64,000 bases of DNA. Origin: Podospora pseudoanserina (lineage: Eukaryota; Ascomycota; Sordariomycetes; Sordariales; Podosporaceae). The stretch covers positions 1,612,001-1,676,000 of the forward strand of contig NC_085923.1 of the NCBI RefSeq assembly GCF_035222485.1, written 5' to 3'. Positions 36,038-46,972 of this stretch are shown here, one piece after another (the stretch's first letter is position 1; each line of letters opens with the position of its first letter). Made by a program: the position numbers and the translations under genes. The notes below the pieces were generated by a model. The model was not told where the DNA came from and ran no database searches. It was given only the letters and a program-made list of their open reading frames with translations.

Positions 36038-37002
36038 GCCTAGAAAACGGGAATTAGTAAATAGGTTGCAGGATGTAATATATAGTACTATAATAAATAT
36101 TTAAAGTGGCGGAGTTTAGGTAGAGGGTAAAATAAGTTATAAATACTAATATATATTAAGATATTTACCTAAAATAATATTAGATTAATTTAGGTTTATC
36201 GCTTTATTAAATAAGTTAGGACAGTTAGCCTTAACGAAACTAGTGGTCTTGGAAGGATCGCAGGGGGTAGGGCCGGGGCCGGGGCTGGGGCCGGGACTGG
36301 ACGAGAGACGGAGTACGGATACAAAATAATTATCGGTTTCGACGGAAGTGCCGATAGTCGGGGAGTTAATGGTATTACTGGCGGCGGTAGTAGTAATAGT
36401 AGAAGTACGCTTTACGCGGCGCTTTTAAAACCTTTTAGCTACTATACTAGGGTTAAATACCTTTCGAGAGTAACCTTTTTTGCGGATTAAAACTATTTTA
36501 AGATTGCAGCTTTATTTAAAAGAGGGAAATACCGATTAAAAAATATAAGCTAAGTGGGAAATAGATAGGTAAAATAGCGAAAGAGAGAGCTAATAAAGTG
36601 GAGATTTGGGAGTTACGTAAAATCAGGAAGAACTTGGCAATCTATAGATAAGCTCTTCGTTGTCTTTTGATCGATAGGCACGCAGGCTAGCACAGTCGTA
36701 GGTGTCAAGGTGCCTTCCGTCGGTCCCACGTATCTCGACTTTGTCTGATGTTGGGCCATCAAGTTAGTTTTTCCTACGTTAATAATAGCCAATGAAGGCC
36801 CCAGAGCTAATGACAGTAGCATCCAGGAGATTCCACGCCGTCTGTTGGGTCCACTTATCCCATTATCGTCTGATGCTCAGCCATCAAGGTTGCTCCCACA
36901 CCGGCAGGCACTGAAAGAAGACCACAACAGAAAGAGCAGCAAAGCAATAAAACCTCAAACCTAGAAACTTTGAGCTGAATCAATCTACTTGGACCACACA
37001 AC
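36038..37002. other. Relic then upstream region of the peptidase gene; G-rich tract
   Basis: To about 36600 this continues the older mutated relic. A G-rich tract at 36263-36300 has six runs of three or more G separated by two bases. From 36600 composition is normal; two similar segments (TCGTCTGATGCTCAGCCATCAAG near 36866 and TTGTCTGATGTTGGGCCATCAAG near 36739) form a short direct repeat ahead of the gene. Confidence 0.5.
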
Positions 37003-39392
37003 ATGGCTTCCCAGCAACCCATTGTCGAAGCACCCCCTGCTGGGCCTCCCAGGATCGCCTTGAAGCTTACCCCTGCTGGCCACAAGAAACAGCAGGAAGA
37101 CCCCAACTTCATCGCCGAACTCATCAATACGGCTGAGAATGGCCGCAGTGGCTTTGTTCCCAATGTCAACCCCCTCATACCTGAAGAGAGCCGTCCTGCA
37201 CGTCTCTTCAGTCGCGTTGCCGCTGCCGCCGCATCTGACCCCACTGCCGACCTTCCCAACTTTGACGTCTGGTATGAAGTTGCTTTGGAGGGTCGAACGC
37301 ATCTCACTCGCCGCGAAGCTGAGACTGCTACCACCACCCAAACTCCTGCCGACGGCGGAGATTATTCTCTTCCCAAGGAGACTCTCGAGCTCATTCACAG
37401 GCTTCATCGCCTCGATGAGGTTAAAAGCGTTCACGCACTCCAAGCCGGGCCTCCTCCTGCAGTCAACCCAAGCGATGATCCCCGAAGTGTGAACCAGGGG
37501 TACCTCGATGCGGCACCGGCTGGCATCAACGCCCGCTATACCTGGGGCTTCCCTGGTAGTAATAGATTGGGCGTCAATATTGTCGACATGGAACAAGGAT
37601 AGAAGCTTGACCACGAAGATCTCCAGGCGGCTGGGATCACTTTGATCTCTAGGTACAATACGGCTTATTATTCTCATAGAACTACCGTGTTAGGTGAGAT
37701 GCTTCAGGTTAACAACACCATAGGAGGGGTTGGCATTATCCCAAAGACCAAAGGTCAGGTCATTTCCCAGTATCGGTCAACGGGCTATAATACCGCGGCC
37801 ACTATACTGGATGCCATTAACAATATGGCCTTTGGAGACATTCTTTTGCTTAAAGCCCAGGAGAATAACCCTGTGGGAGGACAGTATTTATAGCCTATCT
37901 CCGTTGCCGACGCCAACTTCGATGCTATCCGCCTTACTTCTGCTTTGGGCATCACCGTCATTAAAGCAGCCTGCAACGGTAGGTATAACCTCGACGCCTA
38001 TATCAACCTGTCTGGCAAGTACATCTTCAACCGCGCCAGTCCGGACTACAAAGAGTCTGGTGCCACCATAGTAGGTGCCTCCAGCTCTGCCGCACCACAC
38101 TATCGCCTCTGGTACTCCAACCACGGCTCCCGAGTGGACGTCTATAGCTGGGGTAAAAACATCGACACCACCTTCACTAACGACAACTCCGGCAGCGACA
38201 ACTCCTACACCGACTACTTCAGCGGCACCTCGGGTGCCTCCCCCATCATCGACGGCGCAGCAGCAGCAGTCCAAGGCATCGCCAACGCCTCGCTGGGGTA
38301 TAAATTCTCCCCCTTGCAACTCCGCCAAATCCTCACCACCAACGGACACCAAGCAACACCCCCTCCACCGACCGCATCGGCGTCCTGCCCAACCTCCGCG
38401 CCATCATCGACAGCCGCTTCATCAACCTCGCTCCCGACCTCTACATACGAGACTACCCCACCGACAACGGCCGGGTCCCCTCCTCCGGCACAGTCTCCAA
38501 CTCACCCGACATCATCATCCGCCAATCCCCCGTCCCCAACCCCCAAGCTTTGTTCGGCTCCGGCTCCAACAACGAAAACAACACCTCCCTCTCCCAACCT
38601 ATCCTCTCCGGCCGTGACCACAGCATCTACATCCGCCTCCTCAACCGCGGCGGCTCACCAGCCCACAACACAAAAGTCACCGTCTACCACGCCCCAGCAG
38701 CAACACTCATAACCCCCAACCTCTGGACTAAAATCGGAACCGTTACCATCCCTTCCCCCATCCCCACCGGTCGGGTGCTGACGGTGTCACCCAGCCTCCC
38801 CTGGCCAGCAAATAAAGTCCCCAATGTCGGGCCGGGGGGGTACTCCTTTGTTGCGATCGCAACGACAGATAACGACCCTGCGCCTGTCCTCCCCAATACC
38901 TTCCCTGCCTTTGTGGAGTTTGTGAGCAGGAATAATAATGTTGCTTGGAAGAGTTTTAATGTGGTGAACCCGGCTAGTGGTGGGGTGAGTACTAGATTGC
39001 CGGTTGGGATTGCCGGGGCGTTTGATGCGCCGAGGAGGTTTGCTGTTAGGGGGGTTGGGTCGTTGCCGGTGGGGAGTGAGGTTAGGTTGGAGGTGCCGGG
39101 GGTTTGGCGAGGCAGTTGGGGGTTGTTACGCCTTTGGGTGAGGGGGGGAAGGGGGTGGTCGTGGTGCCGCTTCACCCTTTTGGGAGGGGGGGAGATTGAG
39201 GAGGGGATTTTGCCGGTGGGGAGTGTGAGTGAGTGTGAGCTTGTTGTCAAGGTGCCGGAGGGGGAGGTTAAGGGGGAAGGGCAGTGGGAGTATGAAATTG
39301 TGCAGGAGTGGGAGGGGTTGAGGTTGGGAGGGTTAGATGGCGGTTTGAGGGGGGTGATAAGGGGGAGGAGGTGCTGTGAGAGCTCAAAGTAA
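37003..39392 (+). pseudogene. S8 (subtilisin-type) serine peptidase, bacterial-like, inactivated
   Basis: Starts at ATG 37003 and would encode about 790 residues. N-terminal domain to about residue 165, then the peptidase domain with VNIVDMEQG (catalytic Asp), SHRTTVLGEM (catalytic His; the family has His-Gly-Thr, here GGA to AGA), ACNGRYN (oxyanion Asn) and YFSGTSGASPIIDGAA (catalytic Ser). Two in-frame TAG codons, just after MEQG (about 37600) and after QYL (about 37891), sit where the family has Trp, consistent with TGG to TAG. A frame change near 38350-38365 (C-run) separates the peptidase from a C-terminal beta-type domain that starts in the new frame with DRIGVLPNLRAIID and continues to 39392. 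Two further compensating frame changes lie near 39105 and 39185 in G-runs. The architecture resembles bacterial S8 peptidases, so ancient transfer is possible (inference). Lies 400 bp from the RIP island. Confidence 0.88.
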
Positions 39393-40489
39393 AAAAGACA
39401 GGGGTGTACTTTGGTTGAGAATAACGCTGCTTCTCGTCCACCTACCTTACGTATAATCACATCCTATAGTAATGAAGTTTGGGATTTCAGCATTCTTGGA
39501 GGCTACTTGAACTGCATGATTTGGTGCGCCTACTGTTGAAAATCAGGTAGTGGGTGAATCTCCACCAAACAGTTGACCAAAGTTAGGTATACTAACCTCT
39601 TCATAGTGAGAGACTGCCTGGTCCTGGAAGTCATACGAGCCTTTAACAAGATCTCTACCGTAATACACATATTTGAGAGCATTCTACATATAGGGAAGGC
39701 GGTGCCTTGGATATAGGGAAGATTAAGGTAATCATGGGGAAAACACTTTGGACGTTTGACCTGGTCAAGGCGGATTCTCACAACGTTGACTTGGAGGGCA
39801 AGTTGAGACAGTTTGGATTCTTCGTCAAGCCTGACATTCGAGTGCGATTTGTGCGTATTTCTCGGTACCATGGATTGTTACAGGTGCAGGTGAGCTGGAC
39901 CAGGGGCTCAGCGGTCATCTTAAGAATGTGCATCAATGCTTGTCGAAAACTACAGGTAGATAATTATATTTGTTGTAGGTGATAGTTACGATTAGTGGGT
40001 AAAGTAAACTTAGTATGCATTAACAAAAAAAGCTGGCACAAAGAGACTTGCTAGACGGGTATTGTGCTTTGTTCCAAAATTGTATTTCTTTATCGCATGC
40101 CTCCTAGTCGTCGAAGCCATCGCTGGACTGCAAGCTCGTATTTTGAGACCGTATTGACTACGACTATGCAGATGTTGCAGTCAGCAACCAGACGGCTAAG
40201 ATAGTGTCAGTCGGGGAAGTTATTTACATTAATATCGGACCTAACCTTCTACATCAGCACTCATATTATAATTCTCCTCTAACCTATTTTCCAGGAAGTC
40301 CACCTCTCTTCTAAGCAACCTCTTTTATATAAAGAGCAGTTTCCACAGTAAAAAAAAGTTTATTCAGCCCCATTCAGCGCCACATAAGCCCAAGCCGGAA
40401 TGACACCCCCCGAAGCAGCTCCACACACTCTACCCTCCGCCCTCCTCACATGAGTCAGATCTCCACAGCCACCTTTAATAATCACCCTA
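39393..40489. other. Gene-free stretch
   Basis: No convincing gene. A 91-codon open frame at 39707-39982 has no motif. Confidence 0.45.
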
Positions 40490-40560
40490 GGACCAGTAGC
40501 TCAGGGGTAGAGCAACCGGCTGCAGTCCGGTAGGTCACGCGTTCAAATCGCGTCTAGTCC
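40490..40560 (+). tRNA. tRNA-Cys (GCA)
   Basis: 71-nt cloverleaf: acceptor GGACCAG with CTAGTCC (one C-A mismatch), D-arm GCTC/GAGC with an A-box-like TAGCTCAGGGG, anticodon stem ACCGG/CCGGT with loop CTGCAGT (anticodon GCA, Cys), variable loop AGGTC, and T stem ACGCG/CGCGT with loop TTCAAAT. No intron. The acceptor mismatch is the only irregularity, so it may be slightly impaired or edited by variation. Confidence 0.92.
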
Positions 40561-40575
40561 TTTCCTTTTCTTTTT
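40561..40575 (+). terminator. RNA polymerase III terminator
   Basis: T-runs (TTT, TTTT and TTTTT) begin directly after the tRNA-Cys gene. Confidence 0.75.
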
Positions 40576-40924
40576 CTGGTTATGCATAACAGACATCTTG
40601 TCACCTTTTCCGTTCTCATCATGTAACTATTGTTTGGAACACTTTTTAGTACATCCACTCCTGGCGGCACCGCAGGACACATTCCACACTGCTCTCCCGT
40701 TATCAACTACAAGGGAAGCCTCGTTAACGTCAAGGAGAGACATGTGGTCCGCACCGAGGAAAACCCCGTGCTCACCGGAATATTAACAGAAGATTCGTCA
40801 TCAGCCTTAGAAGAGTGTGAGTGCATCGACATGAGATTCTCCTATGATAGCCCAGAGGAACTTACGGTCATTTCTTGCGCGGATAGCCTAGGTTGCTTGC
40901 CTTCCTTGCCTTGCCCTCTTTCTT

Positions 40925-41107
40925 TCAAGTTGCCTTCTTCACCTTAGGCGCATTCCCAGACCCATGGCAGGTAACACACATGAAGGTCAAAGTACCTTTT
41001 GTGTTACACATCCCGCAGCTTTGCCCATCGTTGGTTGCCCCCCTTCCATAACAAGCGCTGCATTGAATCGTTCTCGAACCGGTGCTAGAGCACCTGTTAC
41101 AAGACAT
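40925..41107 (-). CDS. DnaJ-type cysteine-rich mini-protein, 60 aa
   Basis: A complete ATG-to-stop frame encoding 60 residues. Four CxxC pairs (CNRC, CSAC, CGMC, CVTC) occur with near-regular spacing; the last three are in CxxCxxxG form (CSACYGRGA, CGMCNTKGT, CVTCHGSGN), the hallmark of the DnaJ/Hsp40 cysteine-rich zinc domain that binds two zinc ions. There is no J domain or other region; the C-terminus is a short basic tail (PKVKKAT). The tight motif pattern makes it very unlikely to be a chance frame. By analogy it could be a small zinc-binding chaperone-like or redox protein, which is inference. It is flanked by gene-free DNA. Confidence 0.8.
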   Translation of the reverse strand: MSCNRCSSTGSRTIQCSACYGRGATNDGQSCGMCNTKGTLTFMCVTCHGSGNAPKVKKAT

Positions 41108-42604
41108 TCTAAAACCTTTAGTTAGCAGTGGTTTCCTCGAGTAGGAAGCTGGTTAAGAGGCTTACGTCAAAGTTGTATACAGTAGACCGAATAGCGAAGG
41201 GTTTCGACAGGCGTATATTTCATGTAATGGATCTCAGCAACCCACAATGATAATCGCAGGGATGGTGATAGTTGTAGAGAACGGTATGCCCTCTAAACTC
41301 GACAAACTGGGTCAGGGCTACCCACCCGTTAAATACCTCGTTGCCACAGATACCCCTCACATTGTCCTACATCAGGTAGCGCCGCGTCAGGCAACAACTA
41401 CCTTATACATCAAGGGCCAACCACCCACCACCAATCTCTGCAGGACGCCTCCATCCAGCGAGTGGTGGCTGAAGATCTGCCAGTAAACAGCCTCCGATTC
41501 GTCAACACAAATACGGGGTTACAATGCAGCCACCGGCGATGGTGTGCACAGTGTGCACATGTCGACTTCAGCTTCAACTATCCACTGTATGAGTCAAAAG
41601 GTCACAGGTGTGCCGTGGAAGTGAGGGTTAACTTGTAAGTGTATAGTCCATCACCTACTTATGACATTAAGAAGGACGAGCAAGTTGTTTATTGAAGAGA
41701 CTTGTTTATCCCGCTTTGAAGTCTATGGTCTTCTGGGGCAGCAGCGGGATATACCTAGGGCAGCTTTTTTCGGTCAGTTTGCTTAGAAAGGCTGCGTGCG
41801 GGGTAACTGGTCGTTGAGGCTGTGAAATGATAGGAGGGCCGTAGATTCGGCGGCCTTCTTTGCTAGGTATATCGCTACATCGTTGCAAATCAATCCGTAT
41901 TACTTAGGCGGGTGGCTTCCGTTGGTTGAACTTGCCGCTGCTGCCTAGGTATAGCTGCAGGGTCTTTCATGAGGCACTCTGCCGCTTGGTCACAAGTAAT
42001 ATAATTGGTAGAAAATAGCGTGATGATACGCGTGATGAAGTGTTGTATTTATTACCTGTTCCCTAGGGAAGAGACTTTCAAAGCCTTTAGTTCCAGCTAT
42101 GCCACTGGCCGTGTGCTTCCCCACAGCGGCACTGCCCATGCAGCTGATAAGCCATTTCCCGTCCAGTACTTTATAATAGAAGAGCAAAGAAATTTGAAAC
42201 ATAAGTCTCCTGGAAGTAGGGTTGTACCTTTTAAAACACAGCTGTTAAGTGTCAGGGGTCTTCGACACAGGCATTTTAAGGCATCATTGTCACATCCTTC
42301 CAACGAGACAAAGCCGCGATCAAGCAGGGACCGAAGGAGCCCAATTCAGGAGGGAGAGAAAGTCAAGAGGACGAGAAAGGGACCTTGGAGAGGAGGAGGC
42401 TCTATTAATACGGGGAGCGTGGCAGGACCGTGTGAGGACCCTTGTTTGAGAGAGCTCTACACCAAACCGGCCGCCGTTTTAAATTACAACTACAACTAAA
42501 GGATATCGTGAGCTGGACTCAGATTTTAACCCGTGGGTGTGGTATAGAAGCTGCTCCAAGTGATAGAACTTCGCTCCAATTAGTACATTCCCTACCCCCC
42601 ATCC
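41108..42604. other. Gene-free stretch
   Basis: Frames up to 164 codons are open (42005-42499) but show no motif and are contradicted by similar frames on the other strand. Confidence 0.4.
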
Positions 42605-44765
42605 TCACCAAGGAAAAGGCACCAACAACCTCCCCCCAACCCCCTCCTCCAGCCACCGCCCAAACAACCCCAACACCTCCCCAAACCTAGGCCACAGCTC
42701 CTTCGCCATCATCGAAACGGGCTCGAACCTGTCAAAGACAGCCTCCTTCAGCTCCTTCTCCGCCGGGCCCACCTGCTCCCTCCACACCTCACAAACCATC
42801 CACGCCTCCCTCGCCATAATGTCATCCCGCTCATCATACTTGAACGCCGACGACCCCATCCGCTGCGCCCTGACCATCGTCAAAACAGCCCAGTCGGCGT
42901 AAGGCCTGATGAGCGCCTCGAGACGGTTGTAGACGATCTCGACCTTTGCGTCGGCCGGGCGGCGGAGCTCCAGGGCGGCGAACTTGGGCTGCAGATAGCG
43001 GGTCAGGTCCCTGGACTTGGCGAGGCAGAAGGAGAGGTAGTGGAGGGCGTAGTAGATGAAGGTGATGTGCTGGTGTGGGGGCATGGAGTGGGGGTTGTTC
43101 TCAAAGGTGTGGAGGGCGGTGGCGAGGGGGATGCTGGTCTGGGCTTGGTAGCGGAGGTAGGACAGGAGGGTGGTGGATGCGAAGGCGCCGACGTTGTAGG
43201 GGCGGGGGTGGGGGTTTGTTCAGGGGGCTATGACGGGGGAGCGGGGATGGTTGGGAAGGTTGTGGGAGGGGAGGGGGGATTGTTGGTGTGGGTGTGGGAG
43301 GGGCGGGCACTGTTGGTGTAGGTGCAGGAGGGGTTGATCTCCAAGCGCCTGGGGTTCGGAGAGCGGGAAGGATGATTCCGGCGGGGATGGGAGCAGCAAC
43401 ATAAGAGGTTGGAATAAAAGGGTCTGCTCTTCGGGTTGGAAAGGGGATGTGGACTTCGGGTGCTGTGGTTGGGAAGGGTGCAGTTGGCACGGGTGTCGCA
43501 ATCACAAAGGGCGAAGGGGCTGGGGCGGGAGTAGTGACCGCGGGAGTAGTTGTCATGACCGGAGGAGTAGTGGTCATGACAGGACGAGTGGTGCTCATGA
43601 CGGGAGGAGCCGTGGTCATGACGGGAGGAGCCGTGGTCATGACAGGAGCTGGAGTCACAGGAACTGTGGTCATAACGGGTCCCGGGGTTGGAGCCTCGGG
43701 ACCAGCTGGAGGTTCCGGTCCCGTCGTTGCCGGGTGTGCTTTTGTCTCCCCTAGTGCCTCCCAATTTGCCTCTGCCCACTCCTGATAGCCAGCCAGCCGG
43801 TGGTCCACACACAACTTCACAAAGTCCTTCAAATACGGCAGTCGACTTGCGGTAGGTGCTGACACGAGCCAGTCCTTGAGGACTGGTCGAAAGAGGATAG
43901 GATCCTTCTTGATAGCCTCATCCGTCTCTGGGAATTTGGTTACAAACCCGCAAATTTGTTTCTGGTTTTTGGCGCATAGGTCGCTGAAAGCTGGTCTCCA
44001 ATCGGGACGTCGCTCATCGCGGCCGCCGACTACTAGGATAGAATACAGTTTCTTTGGTTCCCCTGGGATTGGTTCGGATGTGGCCGGCCCGGCCTCCTCT
44101 TCGTGAACGTCCAGCCGCACCCGCGTTGACGCTTTAGCTGCTGTGACTTCCTTGATGAGCTCCTCGGTGAACTCGTGAACAAAGGGCCGAAAGACGGAAA
44201 CAAGAGGAGAGAGAGGGCTGGTCGGAGCAGGAGGATCATGAGGCCTGACCTTGCAATCCGATATGATCGTGCTTGGTCTCTTGAGGTAACTCAGTTGCGC
44301 GTCGGTGATCAGCCTCTCTTTCCTGCCGCTATACAGAACGACCTCGTTCTTCTTGCAATCCTTGCACTCGGAGCCCAGGGTTTCCGATATGTAGACAGAT
44401 GGCATGTTTGCCCACTGCTTTTCGGCCTCATCTCTGGCCTTCACGTTGATGCGCTCGTGTTGCTTGTACTTGACGCAGCTGGTACACTCGCACGTGTAAC
44501 GTTTCTCGACCTCGTTGAGCAAGTTGTGGATTATCTTTTGTAGCTTCCTCTTCTCGGCCCTTTCCCAAGCAGTCTGTGCTTTCATTCACGCACATCGCTG
44601 ACAGATGCTAGTAGGCCCCTTAGAACTGTCGGGTGCGGTGGTCCTGCCTGGACTCGGCACAGGGCCTGTCATCAGCCGCTCCACTTCGAATCTGGTTTCC
44701 CAGTTGTGCTCTGTGGTTGTTTGTGGGCTGACCTCCTTGGAACTGTGATCGTCGTCTCCAGACAT
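42605..44765 (-). pseudogene. Pro/Thr-rich CxxC protein of about 720 residues, one nonsense and one frameshift
   Basis: The best start is the ATG at 44765 (MSGDDDHSSKEVS). The frame reaches ICQRCA and then an in-frame TGA at 44586-44588, directly followed by ATG (MKAQTAWERAEKRK), so translation could restart at 44585. The next part has two more Cys pairs (CECTSC, CKDC), a conserved-looking middle (LYSILVVGGRDERRPDWRPA), then a VMTTTPP repeat region and a Pro-rich linker. The frame changes in C/G-runs near 43204-43227 into YNVGAFASTTLLSYLRYQAQ and a helical C-terminal domain (VEIVYNRLEALIRPYADWAV) ending at 42605. The N-terminal Cys pairs suggest zinc binding. I do not recognise the family. 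The TGA is consistent with a CGA-to-TGA change; the frame change could be a consensus error. Confidence 0.65.
43553..43660. repeat. 21-bp minisatellite, five units
   Basis: Units of the type GTCATGACgGGAGGAGccGTG in tandem; on the coding strand they encode VMTT(A/T)PP repeats of the surrounding gene. Two units are identical. Confidence 0.85.
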
Positions 44766-45368
44766 CTTGAACGGTTGTGTCGTTTAGTGCTCGATGATAG
44801 TGTTGAAATCCGCCACGGTATTTGGTTCTCGGTTGGGATAGTGTAGGTAATTGAGGGATAAAAGGAGCTAGTCAATAGCTTTTTGGTATCTGTTGTCGTT
44901 GTTAGTAGTAGTGGAGAAACTGGACTTACTTGAGTTTCTCAGTGTACGGGTTGTATGGTGAATAGATAGAAAGAATCGTTTTGACGGCAAAGAGGAGCGA
45001 CAATGCCGTGTTGGGGCGCGGGCGATGAAATATATAGCGGCGGCTGCTGAAGTCCCGTGAATACAATGCCTTGCTTCTTCCTTTGTCTGTGCTGTGCATT
45101 GTTTGTGTCTGACTGCAATTCGAGCAATCTATTTTTGTGCATCTATTTATGTGATGCCCTTCTTTGTTAAGCAGCCTCACAACACTGATCCCACACGACA
45201 GGCCTTCGGGACCCAAAACTTCCGACTGGTTGAAAGACAAACAATGCGATTGTAGTTTCTTTCATGGTTTGATGTCCCGACTTCTTTGACCAAGTCCACC
45301 GGTCCAGTGACATGTCCAAGTGGCCTGCTGACCGACTCACCGCCAACAACCGGAATCCCGCAGTCTAC
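44766..45368. other. Intergenic
   Basis: No gene recognised. Separates two minus-strand genes and includes the upstream region of the Pro/Thr-rich gene. Confidence 0.45.
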
Positions 45369-46765
45369 CTACAAGGCCATAATATCCCAATGTCTCTCCA
45401 CAAACTTTCCAACAGCCTCTACAAAACCCTCGAGCTCCCGTTCTTCTGTCTCCAAAATCAACGTAACAAACCCCCTCCTCGTCGTCCAAAACCCTGCCTC
45501 CAATATCTCGAACCAAAATAAGTCCCTTAAGTCCCTCCTCTCCTTCCCCTGAATGTCTTCCCCACATGTAATCACCTCCACAGCTTCATCAACAAAGTGA
45601 ACCCCAATCAGCGACCCCGTCCCGTGAATCTGATCTTGCTTCCCTTTGTCACTTCCACTAATTTCTCCCTCAGCCTATCCCCCCTCTCATTCAGTTCCCC
45701 ACAGGCCTCCTCGGTGAAAACCCTCTTTAACGCCTTATACCCCACGCTCATCACAAGAGTGTTGTTGTTGAAGGTGCCCGAGTGCGCCAGTGATCCTTCC
45801 ACTCGGGGGTCATACACAGCCATGACCTCCTCCCTCCCCCCAAAAGCACCAAATGCCAGGCCGCCACCGAGATACTTGCCCATTGTCACCATATCGGGCT
45901 TTAGTCCGAGTTCAACTCCCAGTCCGTGAGGCGCAAGGCGGGAAGTCATCACCTCGTCGAGGATAAACAGCGCTCCGACCTCGTGTGCCGCGTCCTGAAT
46001 GGCGTGAAGGAATTCCTTGGTGCCAGGGATGCAACCCCCCGCGCCCTGCATTGGTTCCACTAGTATAGCGGCGAGATCAGGTGTGGATTTGATGGTGTTC
46101 ATTGCGAGTGATGTGTCATTGTACCGGGGAATAACCACAAAGTCGTCCTTGTCAACCGTGTTTGGCGCCGCTTTGCCTGCAGGGAAACTAAACACCGCGC
46201 CGTGGTAGCCGCCAGAGAAGACGATGACCTTTCTCCGCGAGGTGTAATGCCGCGCGCCGGCTAGGGCGTGCATATTCGCTTCTGTGCCCGTGTTGGCCAT
46301 ACGGACGCGCTCCAACTTGAAACGAGAGCAGAGTAGAGAGGCGTGCTTGTGTTCTTGGACAGTAGTCGAACCGAGCGAGAGACCGACATTGTCAAAGGTG
46401 GAGAGGATGGTTTGGCGGATGATGGGGTTGGAATGCCCGTACAGCCCGGCGGTGAGTTCGCCGACTAGGTCGAGGTATCTGCTGTAGTGTTAGTACAGAG
46501 ATAGGTAAGGGGCTTGAGAGTGGTACTTGTGGCCATCTTCATCCCATACGTGAGCACCTTTGCCCTGCTTCATCGTGAGGGGAAATGGGGACGTGTGCAG
46601 GAGGGTTCGTGTGTTTCCACCAGGAAGGGCGCCGACGGCGAGCTCATGTTGCTTCTTGGAAAGGGGATTGTTGGCGATGAACCTCGCCTCGGCGGCTTCC
46701 AGTGCTGCTTGGGCCATGTCAAGGGGTGTCGACCTCAAAACTATTCTGTCTGAATTGAGGCTCAT
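45369..46765 (-). pseudogene. Class III PLP aminotransferase (glutamate-1-semialdehyde aminomutase-like), one frameshift
   Basis: Exon 1 46765-46527 begins MSLNSDRIVLRSTPLDMAQA; a 48-nt intron (46526-46479; GTACCA, TACTAAC, CAGCAG) follows, and exon 2 runs from 46478. Family blocks: LPGGNTRTLLH and WDEDGHKY (N-terminal substrate/PLP region), MANTGTEANMHALAGAR, SGGYHGA, LVEPMQGAGG, ILDEVMTSRL (cofactor Asp) and TMGKYLGGGLAFGAFGG (PLP Lys), FNNNTLVM. After KIRFTG the frame must change by one base in a shortened G-run (plus-strand CCC 45621-45623) to continue as GSLIGVHFVDEAVEVITC and end at 45369. All catalytic residues are present. With the frame change the last 80 residues are lost. Such enzymes move amino groups on small substrates in the cytosol; the substrate here is unknown. 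This may be a real lesion or a consensus error. Confidence 0.88.
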
Positions 46766-46972
46766 GGGTGTCTTTTCTGATCAAAGGGGCGATGGAGGTG
46801 GTAAAGGTCTTGAATGATATCTCCTTAGTGCGAGGTACCCCTCTTTGATCGGCTCATGATAGGGGCATTTCCGGTCCACTTGCCGAGCTAACCCGGCCAA
46901 GACCTTCTTGGGCTCGGCCCGAGAGCCATAAGAAGATGTAATCAGCCCGATGCCTGAGGAGTCCAGACGTGA
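46766..46972. other. Intergenic
   Basis: Short gap between the aminotransferase start and the 3' end of the second HET gene; nothing recognised. Confidence 0.5.

Larger units (their letters stand above)
14515..36600. mobile_element. RIP-mutated transposon island
   Basis: Composition changes abruptly near 14515 and back near 36600. Between these points the DNA is strongly TA-rich and poor in CA/TG, with the islands of normal composition being LTRs. Gypsy gag and pol frames within it carry stop codons almost only at positions expected from CAA, CAG or TGG. This is the classical pattern of RIP in ascomycetes. The island is nested: a complete Gypsy element sits inside older relics and a solo LTR sits in already mutated DNA. 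Confidence 0.9.

Noticed and set aside
14515-36600. Centromere or AT-rich isochore unrelated to transposons
   Set aside because: LTRs, gag, RT, zinc knuckle and chromodomain remnants account for most of it. A centromeric role cannot be judged from the sequence alone.
42005-42499. 164-codon plus-strand frame
   Set aside because: No motif and overlapping frames of equal quality on the other strand.
43040-43785. Gly/Val-rich plus-strand frames
   Set aside because: Antisense shadows of the Pro/Thr-rich repeats of the minus-strand gene.
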